A stretch of 54,523 nucleotides of DNA, from contig CAMOIV010000002.1 of the NCBI GenBank assembly GCA_946616305.1, forward strand, positions 1 through 54,523, written 5' to 3'. The notes below the pieces were generated by a model, which saw only the letters and a list, made by a program, of their open reading frames with translations, did no database searches and was not told the origin of the DNA. Within the stretch, counting starts at the first letter, position 1. Each line of letters begins with the position of its first letter. Both the position numbers and the translations under genes were made by a program. This DNA comes from an uncultured Lachnospiraceae bacterium (GTDB taxonomy: Bacteria > Bacillota > Clostridia > Lachnospirales > Lachnospiraceae). Of the stretch, positions 15,644-23,747 are shown piece by piece.

Positions 15644-16483
15644 ATGAGTAAACTCAAGGTATGCATCATCATAGTCATCATCGCAGCAACAGCTGCTGTT
15701 GTCGGGAGGTTTGCATATATGCGATTCATCAAGACTTATGAGATCGGGAAGGATCCGAAGCTTTATGAGATAACCAATGTGCATTATACATCAGGCATGT
15801 ACAGCTCCGATAACGGATACATCTACAATGAATATACCGTGAGAAAGCGGGATCAAAAATATTATGCCAGGGCTGATGTATATGACGAGGAGAAGGGCCG
15901 GACGGTTTCCGAGGCTGAGATAACAGGTGCCGAATACGGTGAGATAATAAAGCTCCTGGAAGGATGCAGATATGTGAGAGAAGGAAGGCCGGATCCGAAA
16001 GTGATGGACGGGTTTATGGATACATCCTCATATACAGCGGATATCATATGGCCTAACATGCCTGGAGGAGCATGGGATCTTGTAATGGATCCCGACACCC
16101 GGAGCAGCTTTGTGAATGCTGTTACGGGTGCGGTCAGGACCATCAACATTTCCTTCATCGATGAGGTAGAACAGGGCAGTGTCTGGATATTAAGGGATAC
16201 AACCGAAAACAGGAAGACCAGCGTTTGGGGAACAGCCATGATAAAACCGGAGGAGACGGGCAAGGAGTACGATGCAGCAATACCCCTGTCCGCCGATGAT
16301 AAGTATCTATTCCGCATGATCGACGAAGACAGCTTGTATTATGAGGCCGAGATCCCCAAACTGCAGGAGGGATGGAAACTCAGACTGTATACAGGTGAGA
16401 ACGTCAGGGATATATACCTCGAGGTACTTAATGACAAAGGTGAATCCGTGCATGAAACTTCGGTGTTCTGTGCAGCACTCTAA
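15644..16483 (+). CDS. Membrane-anchored extracytoplasmic protein of unknown function
   Basis: I recognise no family. The 279-residue protein has an N-terminal membrane anchor (about residues 5-24, KVCIIIVIIAATAAVVGRFA) and an outside domain of about 250 residues rich in Tyr, Asp and Glu, with beta-strand-like patterns. There is no lipobox. It begins 25 bases after the PrsW gene and likely shares its transcript, so it could be a PrsW substrate or partner; that is inference from position only. Confidence 0.7.
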   Translation: MSKLKVCIIIVIIAATAAVVGRFAYMRFIKTYEIGKDPKLYEITNVHYTSGMYSSDNGYIYNEYTVRKRDQKYYARADVYDEEKGRTVSEAEITGAEYGEIIKLLEGCRYVREGRPDPKVMDGFMDTSSYTADIIWPNMPGGAWDLVMDPDTRSSFVNAVTGAVRTINISFIDEVEQGSVWILRDTTENRKTSVWGTAMIKPEETGKEYDAAIPLSADDKYLFRMIDEDSLYYEAEIPKLQEGWKLRLYTGENVRDIYLEVLNDKGESVHETSVFCAAL

Positions 16484-16527
16484 GGGGACTTTATCTATGA
16501 AATCTACTATACCGGGAGAAGATGGAT

Positions 16528-16932
16528 ATGACAGATAAAACGGACAAAACAGACAACAAGGACAATATGGAAAACGTAACAGAGCAGCAGCTGGCATTTG
16601 AGAGGACAGAGCTTTCCCATGAAAGGACCAAGCTGTCCATCATGAGGACCAGGCTTGCGGTCCATAATTCAAGGCTTTCCGTGGAGCAGACCCACCTTGC
16701 CTTTCTAAGGACCATTGTGTCTTTGATGGGAAGTGCGGCCACCATTTATACGGCATTGCCTGTCCTGGGCGTATCGGACCTTGTGAGTACCACCATAGCG
16801 GTGTTTCTCTTCGGGGCAGCCCTTTATTTCATCATAAAGGACAGGATGACGTACCCTGTGCTTAAAAACGAGGTGGACGAGATCGCAAGGATGGCTAAGG
16901 AATACGAACTCGAAGGAGATGACGATCTGTAG
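16528..16932 (+). CDS. DUF202 (YidH-like) small membrane protein
   Basis: The protein of about 134 residues has a charged N-terminus, repeated R-T-x-L/R-L-S blocks (AFERTELSHERTKLSIMRTR) and then TH-LAFLRTIVSL, the DUF202 signature, before two membrane helices (about residues 60-80 and 85-105). The ATG at 16528 is preferred because GGGAG lies 8-9 bases upstream; an ATG at 16522 is too close to that site. Function of the family is unknown. It is the last gene of the PrsW group. Confidence 0.78.
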   Translation: MTDKTDKTDNKDNMENVTEQQLAFERTELSHERTKLSIMRTRLAVHNSRLSVEQTHLAFLRTIVSLMGSAATIYTALPVLGVSDLVSTTIAVFLFGAALYFIIKDRMTYPVLKNEVDEIARMAKEYELEGDDDL

Positions 16933-17089
16933 AATACCGGCGATAACCATATCGTTAAGTAATGATACATACACCGGTTTGGGGAGCAATAGGAGCAGGG
17001 AAAATGACAAAAGAAGAAAAAAACGAGATCGATCAAGCTTGTGGGGGACAAAATACAGTAGATCATACCGCGCGGATATCATTTTGGAC

Positions 17090-17118
17090 TTGTTGGTCAG
17101 TGATAAATCTGTTAAAAT
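17090..17118 (+). promoter_or_regulatory. Predicted promoter of tRNA-Val(GAC)
   Basis: TTGTTG (17090-17095), 17-base spacer, TAAAAT (17113-17118), 26 bases before the tRNA, the same distance as for tRNA-Leu. Confidence 0.7.
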
Positions 17119-17144
17119 CTCGATGTGACTTTTCTATGGCACAT

Positions 17145-17218
17145 GGGGTCGTAGCTCAGCTGGGATGAGCGTCTGCTTGACGTGCAGAAGGTCTGCGGTT
17201 CGAGCCCGCACGGCCCCA
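17145..17218 (+). tRNA. tRNA-Val(GAC)
   Basis: The 74-base cloverleaf has acceptor GGGGTCG/CGGCCCC, D arm TAGCTCAGCTGGGATGAGC, anticodon loop TTGACGT (GAC), T loop GTTCGAG, and discriminator A. CCA is not encoded. A truncated glycosyltransferase frame starts 5 bases later with no terminator in between. A second tRNA-Val with the same D arm lies 546 bases away on the other strand. Confidence 0.95.
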
Positions 17219-17223
17219 CTTTT

Positions 17224-17451
17224 ATGAAAATACTGATAACCACAGACAGTTATAAACATAATCTGAGCGGCGTTATGTCCTCTGTTTTGGCCCTGTCTTC
17301 CGGGCTTCGCCAAAGGGGACATGAAGTAAAGATCCTATCACCATCAGACAGATATAGATCATACAAAGTGGGAAATGATTACTACATCAGATCATTTCCT
17401 TTTTCCGTATATCCCGATATGCGGGTCTGTCTTGTAAAGAAGGATGTTTGA
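17224..17451 (+). pseudogene. Glycosyltransferase (GT4-like) N-terminal remnant
   Basis: Only 75 residues remain. They match the start of family 4 glycosyltransferases that use a Rossmann-like donor/acceptor fold: MKILITTDSYKHNLSGVMSS, then LSSGLRQRGHEVKILSPSD and a YYIRSFPF strand. Full-length members have about 370-430 residues, so most of the enzyme, including the whole nucleotide-sugar domain, is missing. There is no ribosome site; the ATG lies 5 bases after tRNA-Val. It is probably a dead fragment left by a deletion next to the tRNA. Confidence 0.7.
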
Positions 17452-17677
17452 TCAGCGTCTGAAGACGATGCTCGATGACAAAACGAAAAACCTGCACATA
17501 GCGCCTCTTGTCAATTATAATCTGGATGATGATGCGCTTCGGAGTGAAAACGGCGTATCCAATGCCTTCACGGTAAAGGCCCTGTACCGGCTGGACTTCA
17601 AGTGGTCCATAATCGATGATGATTACATCAGAAAGGCCATAGCCATGCTGGATACACTCGACTTCTTTGAAGTATAA
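17444..17677 (+). CDS. Small protein of unknown function after the remnant
   Basis: The 77-residue frame overlaps the glycosyltransferase remnant by 8 bases (ATGTTTGA). AGAAGGATG context gives only a poor ribosome site. The sequence is moderately charged, with no membrane segment and no family I recognise. It may be the 3' remnant of another gene brought in by the same deletion, or a small gene coupled to the remnant. Confidence 0.4.
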   Translation: MFDQRLKTMLDDKTKNLHIAPLVNYNLDDDALRSENGVSNAFTVKALYRLDFKWSIIDDDYIRKAIAMLDTLDFFEV

Positions 17678-17764
17678 CAGACCGGGACTGTAAGACCCTT
17701 GGGAGAAATGCGGTGTCAGACAGGATAAATGCGATACAGACACCTGCATGCCTTGAAAATACAG

Positions 17765-17838
17765 TGGGATCAACGGGGCTCGAACCCGTGACCTTTCGCG
17801 TGTGAGGCGAACGCTCATCCCAGCTGAGCTATGATCCC
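17765..17838 (-). tRNA. tRNA-Val(CAC)
   Basis: The 74-base cloverleaf on the minus strand has acceptor GGGATCA/TGATCCC, D arm TAGCTCAGCTGGGATGAGC identical to the tRNA-Val(GAC) gene, anticodon loop CTCACAC (CAC), T loop GTTCGAG and discriminator A. CCA is not encoded. Both tRNA-Val genes point at each other. Confidence 0.95.
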
Positions 17839-17854
17839 TTAATGAACGTAGAGG

Positions 17855-17863
17855 ATTATATCA
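17855..17863 (-). promoter_or_regulatory. Extended -10 promoter of tRNA-Val(CAC)
   Basis: On the minus strand TGA-TATAAT, in the string TGTGATATAATCC, lies 16 bases before the tRNA. The -35 region is weak (TTTAAC at a 17-base spacing). Confidence 0.6.
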
Positions 17864-17899
17864 CAGATTTCGTCATTGTTAAAGGACGTTTGAGATAAT

Positions 17900-18301
17900 A
17901 TGGGAAAATACGACGATATGATAGATCTTCCCAATCACAGATCGAGGAACCACCCTCATATGTCCATGGACAAGAGGGCGGCGCAGTTCGCACCCTTTGC
18001 GGCCCTTACGGGTTACGGGGACATGATACAGGAAACCGGCCGTATTACAGGGGAGAAACGTACCATCAGTGAGGACAGGAAACTGGAGATCGATCGCACT
18101 CTTATGATGATCGACAGCATGAAGGGCGAACATCCCATGATCCTGGCAGAATACTATTCCCCTGACAGGTATAAGGAAGGCGGGAGCTATATCAAAGTTA
18201 CAGGCAATGTTGCGGCTTTGGATCTCATCGATAAACAGATAGTCATGACTGACGGCACAAGGATCAGGATGGAGGATCTGTTTGAATTGTCCATTTTATA
18301 G
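17900..18301 (+). CDS. YolD-like family protein
   Basis: The 133-residue protein begins KYDDMIDLPNHRSRNHPHMS and continues MDKRAAQFAPFAALTGYGD, the hallmark of the YolD-like family, with an SH3-like C-terminal half (YYSPDRYKEGGSYIKVTGNV). Members are often found beside Y-family DNA polymerases (UvrX/ImuB-like) in Firmicutes and are linked to mutagenic repair. No such polymerase is adjacent here, so this is an orphan copy. The ribosome site upstream of the ATG is weak. Confidence 0.85.
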   Translation: MGKYDDMIDLPNHRSRNHPHMSMDKRAAQFAPFAALTGYGDMIQETGRITGEKRTISEDRKLEIDRTLMMIDSMKGEHPMILAEYYSPDRYKEGGSYIKVTGNVAALDLIDKQIVMTDGTRIRMEDLFELSIL

Positions 18302-18330
18302 GACATCTTGCAGGCAGGCGTTTTCATGGC

Positions 18331-18465
18331 CGTCATTACGGATCGTCATTGCGTGAATGTCATTGCGTTACCGTTATTACGTAAATGTCATTGCACTGCC
18401 GTCATTACGTTAATATCACTGCGTGACCGTGTACGTGAACGTGTGCGCGACCGTGCACGTGAACG
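18331..18465. repeat. Degenerate 14-15 bp tandem repeat upstream of fumC
   Basis: About seven imperfect units of the form CGTCATTRCGTNAAT run from 18331 to about 18426. They are followed by a 17-bp direct repeat GACCGTGTACGTGAACG / GACCGTGCACGTGAACG separated by 7 bases. The whole stretch lies between the YolD-like gene and fumC and contains no plausible gene. Confidence 0.8.
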
Positions 18466-18506
18466 CAGAACGAAGAGGATAACAGGAAACAGAGGAGCAG
18501 ACAGAA

Positions 18507-19913
18507 ATGGGCAACAGGAAAGAAGACATGAAATATCGCATCGAGCATGATTCCATGGGAGAGGTTAAGGTCCCGGCAGATAAGTATTACGGAGCCCAGA
18601 CTCAGAGGAGTCATGATAATTTCAGGATCGGGGCAGACATAGAGACGATGCCGAGGGAGATCATCAAGGCCTTTGCCGTACTTAAGAAGGCTGCCGCACT
18701 GACCAACCTTGAGCTTGTGCCGGACCGTATGACAGAAGAGAAATGTAAGACTATAGCAAGTGTCTGCGACGAGATAATGAGCGGTTCGCTGTGGGAGCAT
18801 TTCCCTCTTGTTGTATGGCAGACGGGATCCGGAACCCAGTCAAATATGAACGTGAACGAGGTGATCGCGGGACGGGGTAATGAGATGGCGCAGAAAAAAC
18901 TCCTGCACCCCAATGATGATGTGAACATGAGTCAATCCTCAAACGATACCTTCCCCACAGCGCTTCATATAGCTGCGGTGATGCTGATAGAAGAGAAGCT
19001 CATACCGTCGGCAGATAAGCTGGTGGAGACACTGAAAAAGCTTGAGAGTGAGAACGCAGGGATAGTTAAGAGCGGCAGGACACACCTGCAGGATGCCGTG
19101 CCTATAGCCTTCTCACAGGAGATAAGCGGTTGGCGAAGCTCTCTTGAAAGAGATATCGAGATGCTTGAACTGGCTCTGAAGCCCTTAAGAGAACTTGCTC
19201 TTGGCGGCACTGCCGTAGGTACAGGGCTTAATGCGCCTGCAGGCTTTGATGCTTTGGTGGCAGAAAAGATTGCCGGCTTATCGGGTATGGATTTTGCTAC
19301 TGCGGATAATAAATTCCATGCACTGAGTTCAAGGGATGAGATAGTATTTGCCCATGGGGCCGTAAAGGCAATGGCAGCAGATCTTATGAAGATAGCCAAC
19401 GACGTGCGCTGGCTGGCGTCAGGACCCAGATGCGGGCTTTCAGAGATCACGATACCCGAAAACGAACCCGGCAGCTCAATAATGCCCGGCAAGGTCAATC
19501 CCACACAGTGCGAGCAGGCTACAATGGTGGCGGTTCAGGTTATGGGAAATGATGCGGCCATAGGATTTGCCGCTTCACAGGGTAATTTTGAACTGAATGT
19601 GTTCCTGCCTGTGATAGCCTATAATTTCATACAGTCGGTAAGGCTTCTGGCCGAGTCTGTAGTATCCTTCAATGACAATTGTGCCGTAGGTATCCGGGCC
19701 AACAAGGATAAGATGCATGAGAATCTGCATCGTTCACTTATGCTGGCCACGGCATTGAATCCTTACATAGGCTACGAGAATGCGGCCAAATGCGCCAAAC
19801 TCGCGTGCAAGGATGATATCTCCCTAAAGGAGGCGTGCCTGAGCTTAGGCTTCCTCTCGGAGGATGAATTTGATAAGGTCTTTCACCCGGAGGAGATGGC
19901 GTTCAGGAAGTAA
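18507..19913 (+). CDS. fumC: Class II fumarate hydratase
   Basis: Fumarase interconverting fumarate and L-malate in the cytoplasm, using no Fe-S cluster. The 468-residue length fits. Motifs are QTGSGTQSNMNVNEV, SQSSNDTFPTA, SGRTHLQDAVPI with the catalytic His, and the family signature GSSIMPGKVNPTQCE. GAGGAG lies 9 bases before ATG 18507; an ATG seven codons later is a less likely start. It is monocistronic and converges on the aldehyde dehydrogenase gene. In an anaerobe it would serve fumarate/malate metabolism. Confidence 0.96.
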   Translation: MGNRKEDMKYRIEHDSMGEVKVPADKYYGAQTQRSHDNFRIGADIETMPREIIKAFAVLKKAAALTNLELVPDRMTEEKCKTIASVCDEIMSGSLWEHFPLVVWQTGSGTQSNMNVNEVIAGRGNEMAQKKLLHPNDDVNMSQSSNDTFPTALHIAAVMLIEEKLIPSADKLVETLKKLESENAGIVKSGRTHLQDAVPIAFSQEISGWRSSLERDIEMLELALKPLRELALGGTAVGTGLNAPAGFDALVAEKIAGLSGMDFATADNKFHALSSRDEIVFAHGAVKAMAADLMKIANDVRWLASGPRCGLSEITIPENEPGSSIMPGKVNPTQCEQATMVAVQVMGNDAAIGFAASQGNFELNVFLPVIAYNFIQSVRLLAESVVSFNDNCAVGIRANKDKMHENLHRSLMLATALNPYIGYENAAKCAKLACKDDISLKEACLSLGFLSEDEFDKVFHPEEMAFRK

Positions 19914-19941
19914 CGTCATAAAACATACGCGCGTTATTATT

Positions 19942-21321
19942 CTACTTCAGGAATATGCGCATCATCATTTCATAGATCTTACGGTAGGGCTGGTATCGCA
20001 TGGGCAGATCCAGCCACTGCTTTTTATCCAATATGCTCTTTTGATGGGAGAAGGTCTCAAATCCGAATCTGCCGTGGTAAGCACCCATACCGCTTTCACC
20101 GAATCCGCCGAAGGGCATTTCGGGCGTTGCCAGGTGCACGACCACATCGTTTATGCATCCGCCTCCGAACCGGCAGCGCTTGAGGGCCTTGCTTATGTTT
20201 GTATTATCATTAGAGAATATGTACAGTGCCAGAGGATGAGGTCCCTTATCCGTCTGCTTCAGCATCAAGTCAAAGTCGTCGTAGGTCAGGACAGGGAGCA
20301 GGGGACCGAAGATCTCTTCCTGCATGACGGCATCATCGAAGGTTACTCCATCCATAAGTGTAGGCTCTATCCTGAGGGCTTCCTCGTCAAAGCCTCCGCC
20401 GAAGCTTATCCTGTCCTTGTCCATAAGTGATAAGAGGCGGTCAAAATGCTTCCTGTTTATGATCTTCCCGTAGTTCTTATTCCCAAGGGGATTCCTGCCG
20501 AACTGACGGATGATCTCTTTCTTTATGCGCGCTACAAGTTCATCCTTAATCCGGCTGTCACAAAGGATATGATCCGGTGCCACGCAGGTCTGGCCGCAGT
20601 TTAAGAATTTCCCGAAGACGATCCTTCTTGCAGCCAGCTTTATATCTGCGCTGTTATCAACTATGCAGGGACTCTTTCCGCCAAGCTCCAGGGTGACGGG
20701 AGTGAGGTTGTCTGCAGCTTTCTTCAGTACCTCCCTGCCCACGGCCTGACTTCCGGTAAAGAATATCTTGTCAAAGTGCATGGAAAGGAGAGATGAGTTC
20801 TCTTCGCGTCCCCCGTCTACTACTGCCACGTATTCGCTGGGGAAGATCCCTTCTATCAGATCCTTTATGACTTCACTCGTTTTGGGGGAATAAGCGCTTA
20901 CCTTCAGAATGACTGTATTTCCGGCGGCTATGGCATCAACCAGAGGTTCCATGGATAGAAGGAAGGGATAATTCCATGGGCTCATGATGAGCACGTTCCC
21001 GTAGGGACATGGGCAGATGATGCTGTTTGAGTGAAAGTTGGTTATGGGGGTCATGACATGACGGGCTGCGGCGAACTTTTTCACATGCTTAAGCATGTAT
21101 GTGATCTCGCTCATGGTGAGGCCCACTTCGCACATGAAGGCTTCCATGTCACCCTTTCCAAGGTCTTCTCTAAGTGCATCAAGTATGGATCTTTCATTGT
21201 TCTTTATGGCAGTATACAGCTTTTGCAAAGCCCTGATCCTGTAGTTTATGGACAGGGTCTTTCCGCTTTCAAAAAATGTGCGCTGACTTTCTGTAAGAGC
21301 TCTTATTTCCGATTCTTTCAT
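19942..21321 (-). CDS. Aldehyde dehydrogenase (class 3-like)
   Basis: NAD(P)-dependent oxidation of aldehydes to acids. The 459-residue protein is of the shorter class 3 type. The catalytic cysteine is in NCGQTCVAPD, the general base Glu in VTLELGGKSP, the nucleotide loop in FTGSQAVGREV, and EEIFGPLLPVLTYDD is also conserved. The C-terminus (KIYEMMMRIFLK) resembles the membrane-associating tail of class 3 enzymes. Its ATG overlaps the stop of the upstream alcohol dehydrogenase (ATGA), so the two enzymes are made together and could act in sequence, alcohol to aldehyde to acid or the reverse. Confidence 0.93.
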   Translation of the reverse strand: MKESEIRALTESQRTFFESGKTLSINYRIRALQKLYTAIKNNERSILDALREDLGKGDMEAFMCEVGLTMSEITYMLKHVKKFAAARHVMTPITNFHSNSIICPCPYGNVLIMSPWNYPFLLSMEPLVDAIAAGNTVILKVSAYSPKTSEVIKDLIEGIFPSEYVAVVDGGREENSSLLSMHFDKIFFTGSQAVGREVLKKAADNLTPVTLELGGKSPCIVDNSADIKLAARRIVFGKFLNCGQTCVAPDHILCDSRIKDELVARIKKEIIRQFGRNPLGNKNYGKIINRKHFDRLLSLMDKDRISFGGGFDEEALRIEPTLMDGVTFDDAVMQEEIFGPLLPVLTYDDFDLMLKQTDKGPHPLALYIFSNDNTNISKALKRCRFGGGCINDVVVHLATPEMPFGGFGESGMGAYHGRFGFETFSHQKSILDKKQWLDLPMRYQPYRKIYEMMMRIFLK

Positions 21322-22634
21322 TTCTTCCTCCGCTTTAAGATCTTCATGCCGCCGATGGCAAGCAGGATCGCTTTTTTCTTATTCCTTATCTTTTGAGGCT
21401 GCATCTTTATGAGCCTGCGTATAGGCTTGTCGTCATCAGGGAGTACGTCATATAAAAAGCCCTTCAGCTGTTCCTTGTCCATGAGAACAGGTACGGGATA
21501 TACAGGGTTTGCTTCCCTATCGGCTCTTTCGGCCAGCTCGTCTATATCCTCTCTTTTCAGCTCAGCGATCTTATCCGGGATCTTCATCTTGGCGTTCAGC
21601 GCTCTGATGGCTTTGATGTAGCGCTTTGCCGCTTCGGCTTCATCGGTATCATAGGAGGCAAGACCTGCTGCCATGGCCAGGTCCTTGAGCTTCGGATATA
21701 TCGCGGCACCATATCCCTCCAGAACGTAGGGAATAAGTATGGCATTGGTCTGGCCGTGAGGCAGGTTGTATCTGCCGCCCAAGGCGTGGGATACGGCATG
21801 ACAGTATCCGACATATGACACGGTAAAAGCGTGGCCTGCAAGGAATGAAGCCCGGAGCATGCTGCGTCTTGCTTCCATGTTGTTGCCGTTGGTGTACGCC
21901 TTGGTAAGATTATTAAATAACAGATGTATTGCTTTTAGTGCTTCTTTTCTTGTAAGTGGTGTAGTGGAGCGGCCTATGTACGCTTCGGTCGCGTGAACCA
22001 GCACGTCCATTCCCGTTCCTGCGGTCATGGCCGGCGGAAGAGTCCTTGTGGTCTCCGGATCCAGCACAGCATATGAGGGGATCAGCGGGAAGGACATGAG
22101 AGCATATTTATGTCTTTTTGCACGGTCTACAACCACAGCGGCAAGAGTGGTCTCGCTGCCTGTTCCTGCAGTAGTGGGAACGGCTATGATGAGGGGAGTC
22201 TTCCTCATTACCTTCAGTATGCCGCCCAGTCTGTCTAAAGTCCTGCCGGGATAAGCGATAAGTGCGCCTACTGCTTTCGCACAGTCCATGGACGAACCTC
22301 CGCCGAAGCCGATGAGAGCCTGGCATTTTTTCTTGATATACAGATCTCTTGCCTCGTACACCTGCTCTGTGGTGGGATTTGCTGAGACTTCATCATATAC
22401 AGACAGCTTTATGCCCTTTTTCTTAAGTCTGTCCTCCAGACGTTTTGTCAGACCAAGGTTCCTGATCTTGCGATCAGTGACCAGAAGTACATTATCTATA
22501 CCCTTTGTCTTGAAGACATCCGGAACGTCGTCAAGACTGTTCAGTATCCGGGGATTCCGGTAGGGCATCAGTGGGATCGCTATCTTGAATCCAAACTGAA
22601 ATACCCTGCAATATAAGCTTTTAAAGATATTCAT
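21318..22634 (-). CDS. Iron-containing alcohol dehydrogenase
   Basis: Group III Fe-dependent alcohol dehydrogenase of about 438 residues. The NAD-binding GGGSSMDCAKAVG and PTTAGTGSET are present, as are metal ligands in MDVLVHATEA, GYCHAVSHALGG and LPHGQTNA. The start at 22634 (MNIFKSLYCR) is preferred because GGAGGAAAG lies just upstream; an earlier in-frame ATG at 22658 lacks one. The C-terminus carries a lysine-rich tail (about 25 residues, ending ILKRRKK) that is not part of the catalytic fold and may bind membranes or nucleic acid. It forms an operon with the aldehyde dehydrogenase. Confidence 0.93.
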   Translation of the reverse strand: MNIFKSLYCRVFQFGFKIAIPLMPYRNPRILNSLDDVPDVFKTKGIDNVLLVTDRKIRNLGLTKRLEDRLKKKGIKLSVYDEVSANPTTEQVYEARDLYIKKKCQALIGFGGGSSMDCAKAVGALIAYPGRTLDRLGGILKVMRKTPLIIAVPTTAGTGSETTLAAVVVDRAKRHKYALMSFPLIPSYAVLDPETTRTLPPAMTAGTGMDVLVHATEAYIGRSTTPLTRKEALKAIHLLFNNLTKAYTNGNNMEARRSMLRASFLAGHAFTVSYVGYCHAVSHALGGRYNLPHGQTNAILIPYVLEGYGAAIYPKLKDLAMAAGLASYDTDEAEAAKRYIKAIRALNAKMKIPDKIAELKREDIDELAERADREANPVYPVPVLMDKEQLKGFLYDVLPDDDKPIRRLIKMQPQKIRNKKKAILLAIGGMKILKRRKK

Positions 22635-22710
22635 CGCTTTCCTCCGTATTCCGGCCAAAGGGCTTTTGACCGTATATTAATATGGGCCCCATCCGGACCG
22701 CCAAGACTGG

Positions 22711-22719
22711 ATTATATCA
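22711..22719 (-). promoter_or_regulatory. Extended -10 promoter of the ADH/ALDH operon
   Basis: On the minus strand TGA-TATAAT in the string TGTGATATAATCCAG, about 76 bases before the alcohol dehydrogenase start. No good -35 box is seen. Confidence 0.55.
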
Positions 22720-22821
22720 CAATAACAATAGGTATGCAGCAATGGAATAAACACATCACCTGATATTATATAGAATGACTGACCACCATATTTTGTGATA
22801 GAAGTTGAAAGATAAAAAAAG

Positions 22822-22827
22822 TATAAT
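22822..22827 (+). promoter_or_regulatory. -10 box immediately before the deacetylase start
   Basis: A perfect TATAAT ends only 9 bases before the ATG at 22837, so transcription from it would begin at or within about 3 bases of the start codon. The -35 match is poor. Confidence 0.4.
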
Positions 22828-22836
22828 GTAGTGGTC

Positions 22837-23730
22837 ATGGAAAACAAAAGAGTCAGATTCATAAAAAGAATGCTAATAGTATTGCCTATCATATTGTCTT
22901 TTATTGCCGTTATCCTGTCAGCCCTTGCTCTATGGGGGATCTTTGACATCAACAGAAGACTGAAAAGCGTATCTCTGAACAGTTATGTGGAGCAGACCCT
23001 TGTTTCCAATAACTATATAGTTGAAGAGGAAGAGGGCAAAGGAGACGAGGCTCGTGCCGGTGACGATGCTGCTCCTTCGGGCGAGACCAAAGATACGCAG
23101 GATCATATAAAGGTCTATCTTACATTTGATGACGGTCCCAGCGTAAACACGGAAAAGATCCTGGATATCCTGAAGAAGCATAACGTCAAGGCTACCTTCT
23201 TTGTGAACGGAACCGTCTCACAGTATCCCGAGTATCTGGCTTTGTATAAAAGGATCACGGATGAAGGGAATGGCATCGCAATGCACTCATACAGTCATAA
23301 ATATGAGGAGATATATTCATCAGAGGAGGCTTTTGAAGCCGACCTTGATAAAATACATTCCCTAATCTATAATGAAACAGGTGTTGATTCCAAAGTGTAC
23401 CGGTTTCCCGGAGGAAGCGGGAATACAGTCAGCAAGGTGCCGATGGAGAGTTTCGCGAAGATATTACATGACAGGGGTTATGAATACTACGACTGGAATA
23501 TCTACCCCGGTGACAGATCCGGCAGATCATATCCCAAGGATATGATCGTATCCAGCATACTGGGTAATATATACGAGTACCGGTCAGCGATAATCCTGCT
23601 GCACGATTCTGATAACCACGTAACCACCGTGGAGGCTCTTCCCGAGGTCATCGAGGGACTTTTGGCAAGAGACTGCGAATTCTGTCTGATGGATGAAAAC
23701 ACACCTGTTATTCAACAGGTTGCATATTAA
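22837..23730 (+). CDS. Membrane-anchored polysaccharide deacetylase (NodB domain)
   Basis: Family 4 carbohydrate esterase expected to remove N-acetyl groups from peptidoglycan or another glycan outside the cell. The protein of about 297 residues has an N-terminal membrane anchor (about residues 12-34) and a short acidic linker. The NodB domain starts at VYLTFDDGP (catalytic Asp and metal Asp), followed by HSYSH (metal His pair), RFPGG and a late ILLHDS motif, a complete active-site set. The ATG at 22837 has no Shine-Dalgarno site; a GTG two codons earlier shares that problem. It is 17 bases upstream of the bactofilin gene. Confidence 0.92.
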   Translation: MENKRVRFIKRMLIVLPIILSFIAVILSALALWGIFDINRRLKSVSLNSYVEQTLVSNNYIVEEEEGKGDEARAGDDAAPSGETKDTQDHIKVYLTFDDGPSVNTEKILDILKKHNVKATFFVNGTVSQYPEYLALYKRITDEGNGIAMHSYSHKYEEIYSSEEAFEADLDKIHSLIYNETGVDSKVYRFPGGSGNTVSKVPMESFAKILHDRGYEYYDWNIYPGDRSGRSYPKDMIVSSILGNIYEYRSAIILLHDSDNHVTTVEALPEVIEGLLARDCEFCLMDENTPVIQQVAY

Positions 23731-23747
23731 TTTCAAGGAGGATATAA

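Noticed and set aside
15079-15732. Minus-strand Cys/Arg/Ser-rich frames
   Set aside because: They are shadows of the tandem repeats in the PrsW gene.
17004-17168. 54-codon frame with AGGAGCAGGGAAA before its ATG
   Set aside because: The start context is good, but the frame runs through the tRNA-Val promoter into the tRNA itself. It may be a 5' stub of a deleted gene, but there is too little to call.
17710-17752. Bulged hairpin between the two tRNA-Val genes as terminator
   Set aside because: A 10-bp stem with one bulge exists but the T-rich tract is poor on both strands and the loop is about 20 bases.
18331-18465. CRISPR array
   Set aside because: The units are degenerate, about 14 bp, contiguous and without spacers; no cas gene is present.
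18308-18550. 80-codon frame through the repeat before fumC
   Set aside because: It is an arginine-rich product of the repeat sequence and overlaps the fumC start.
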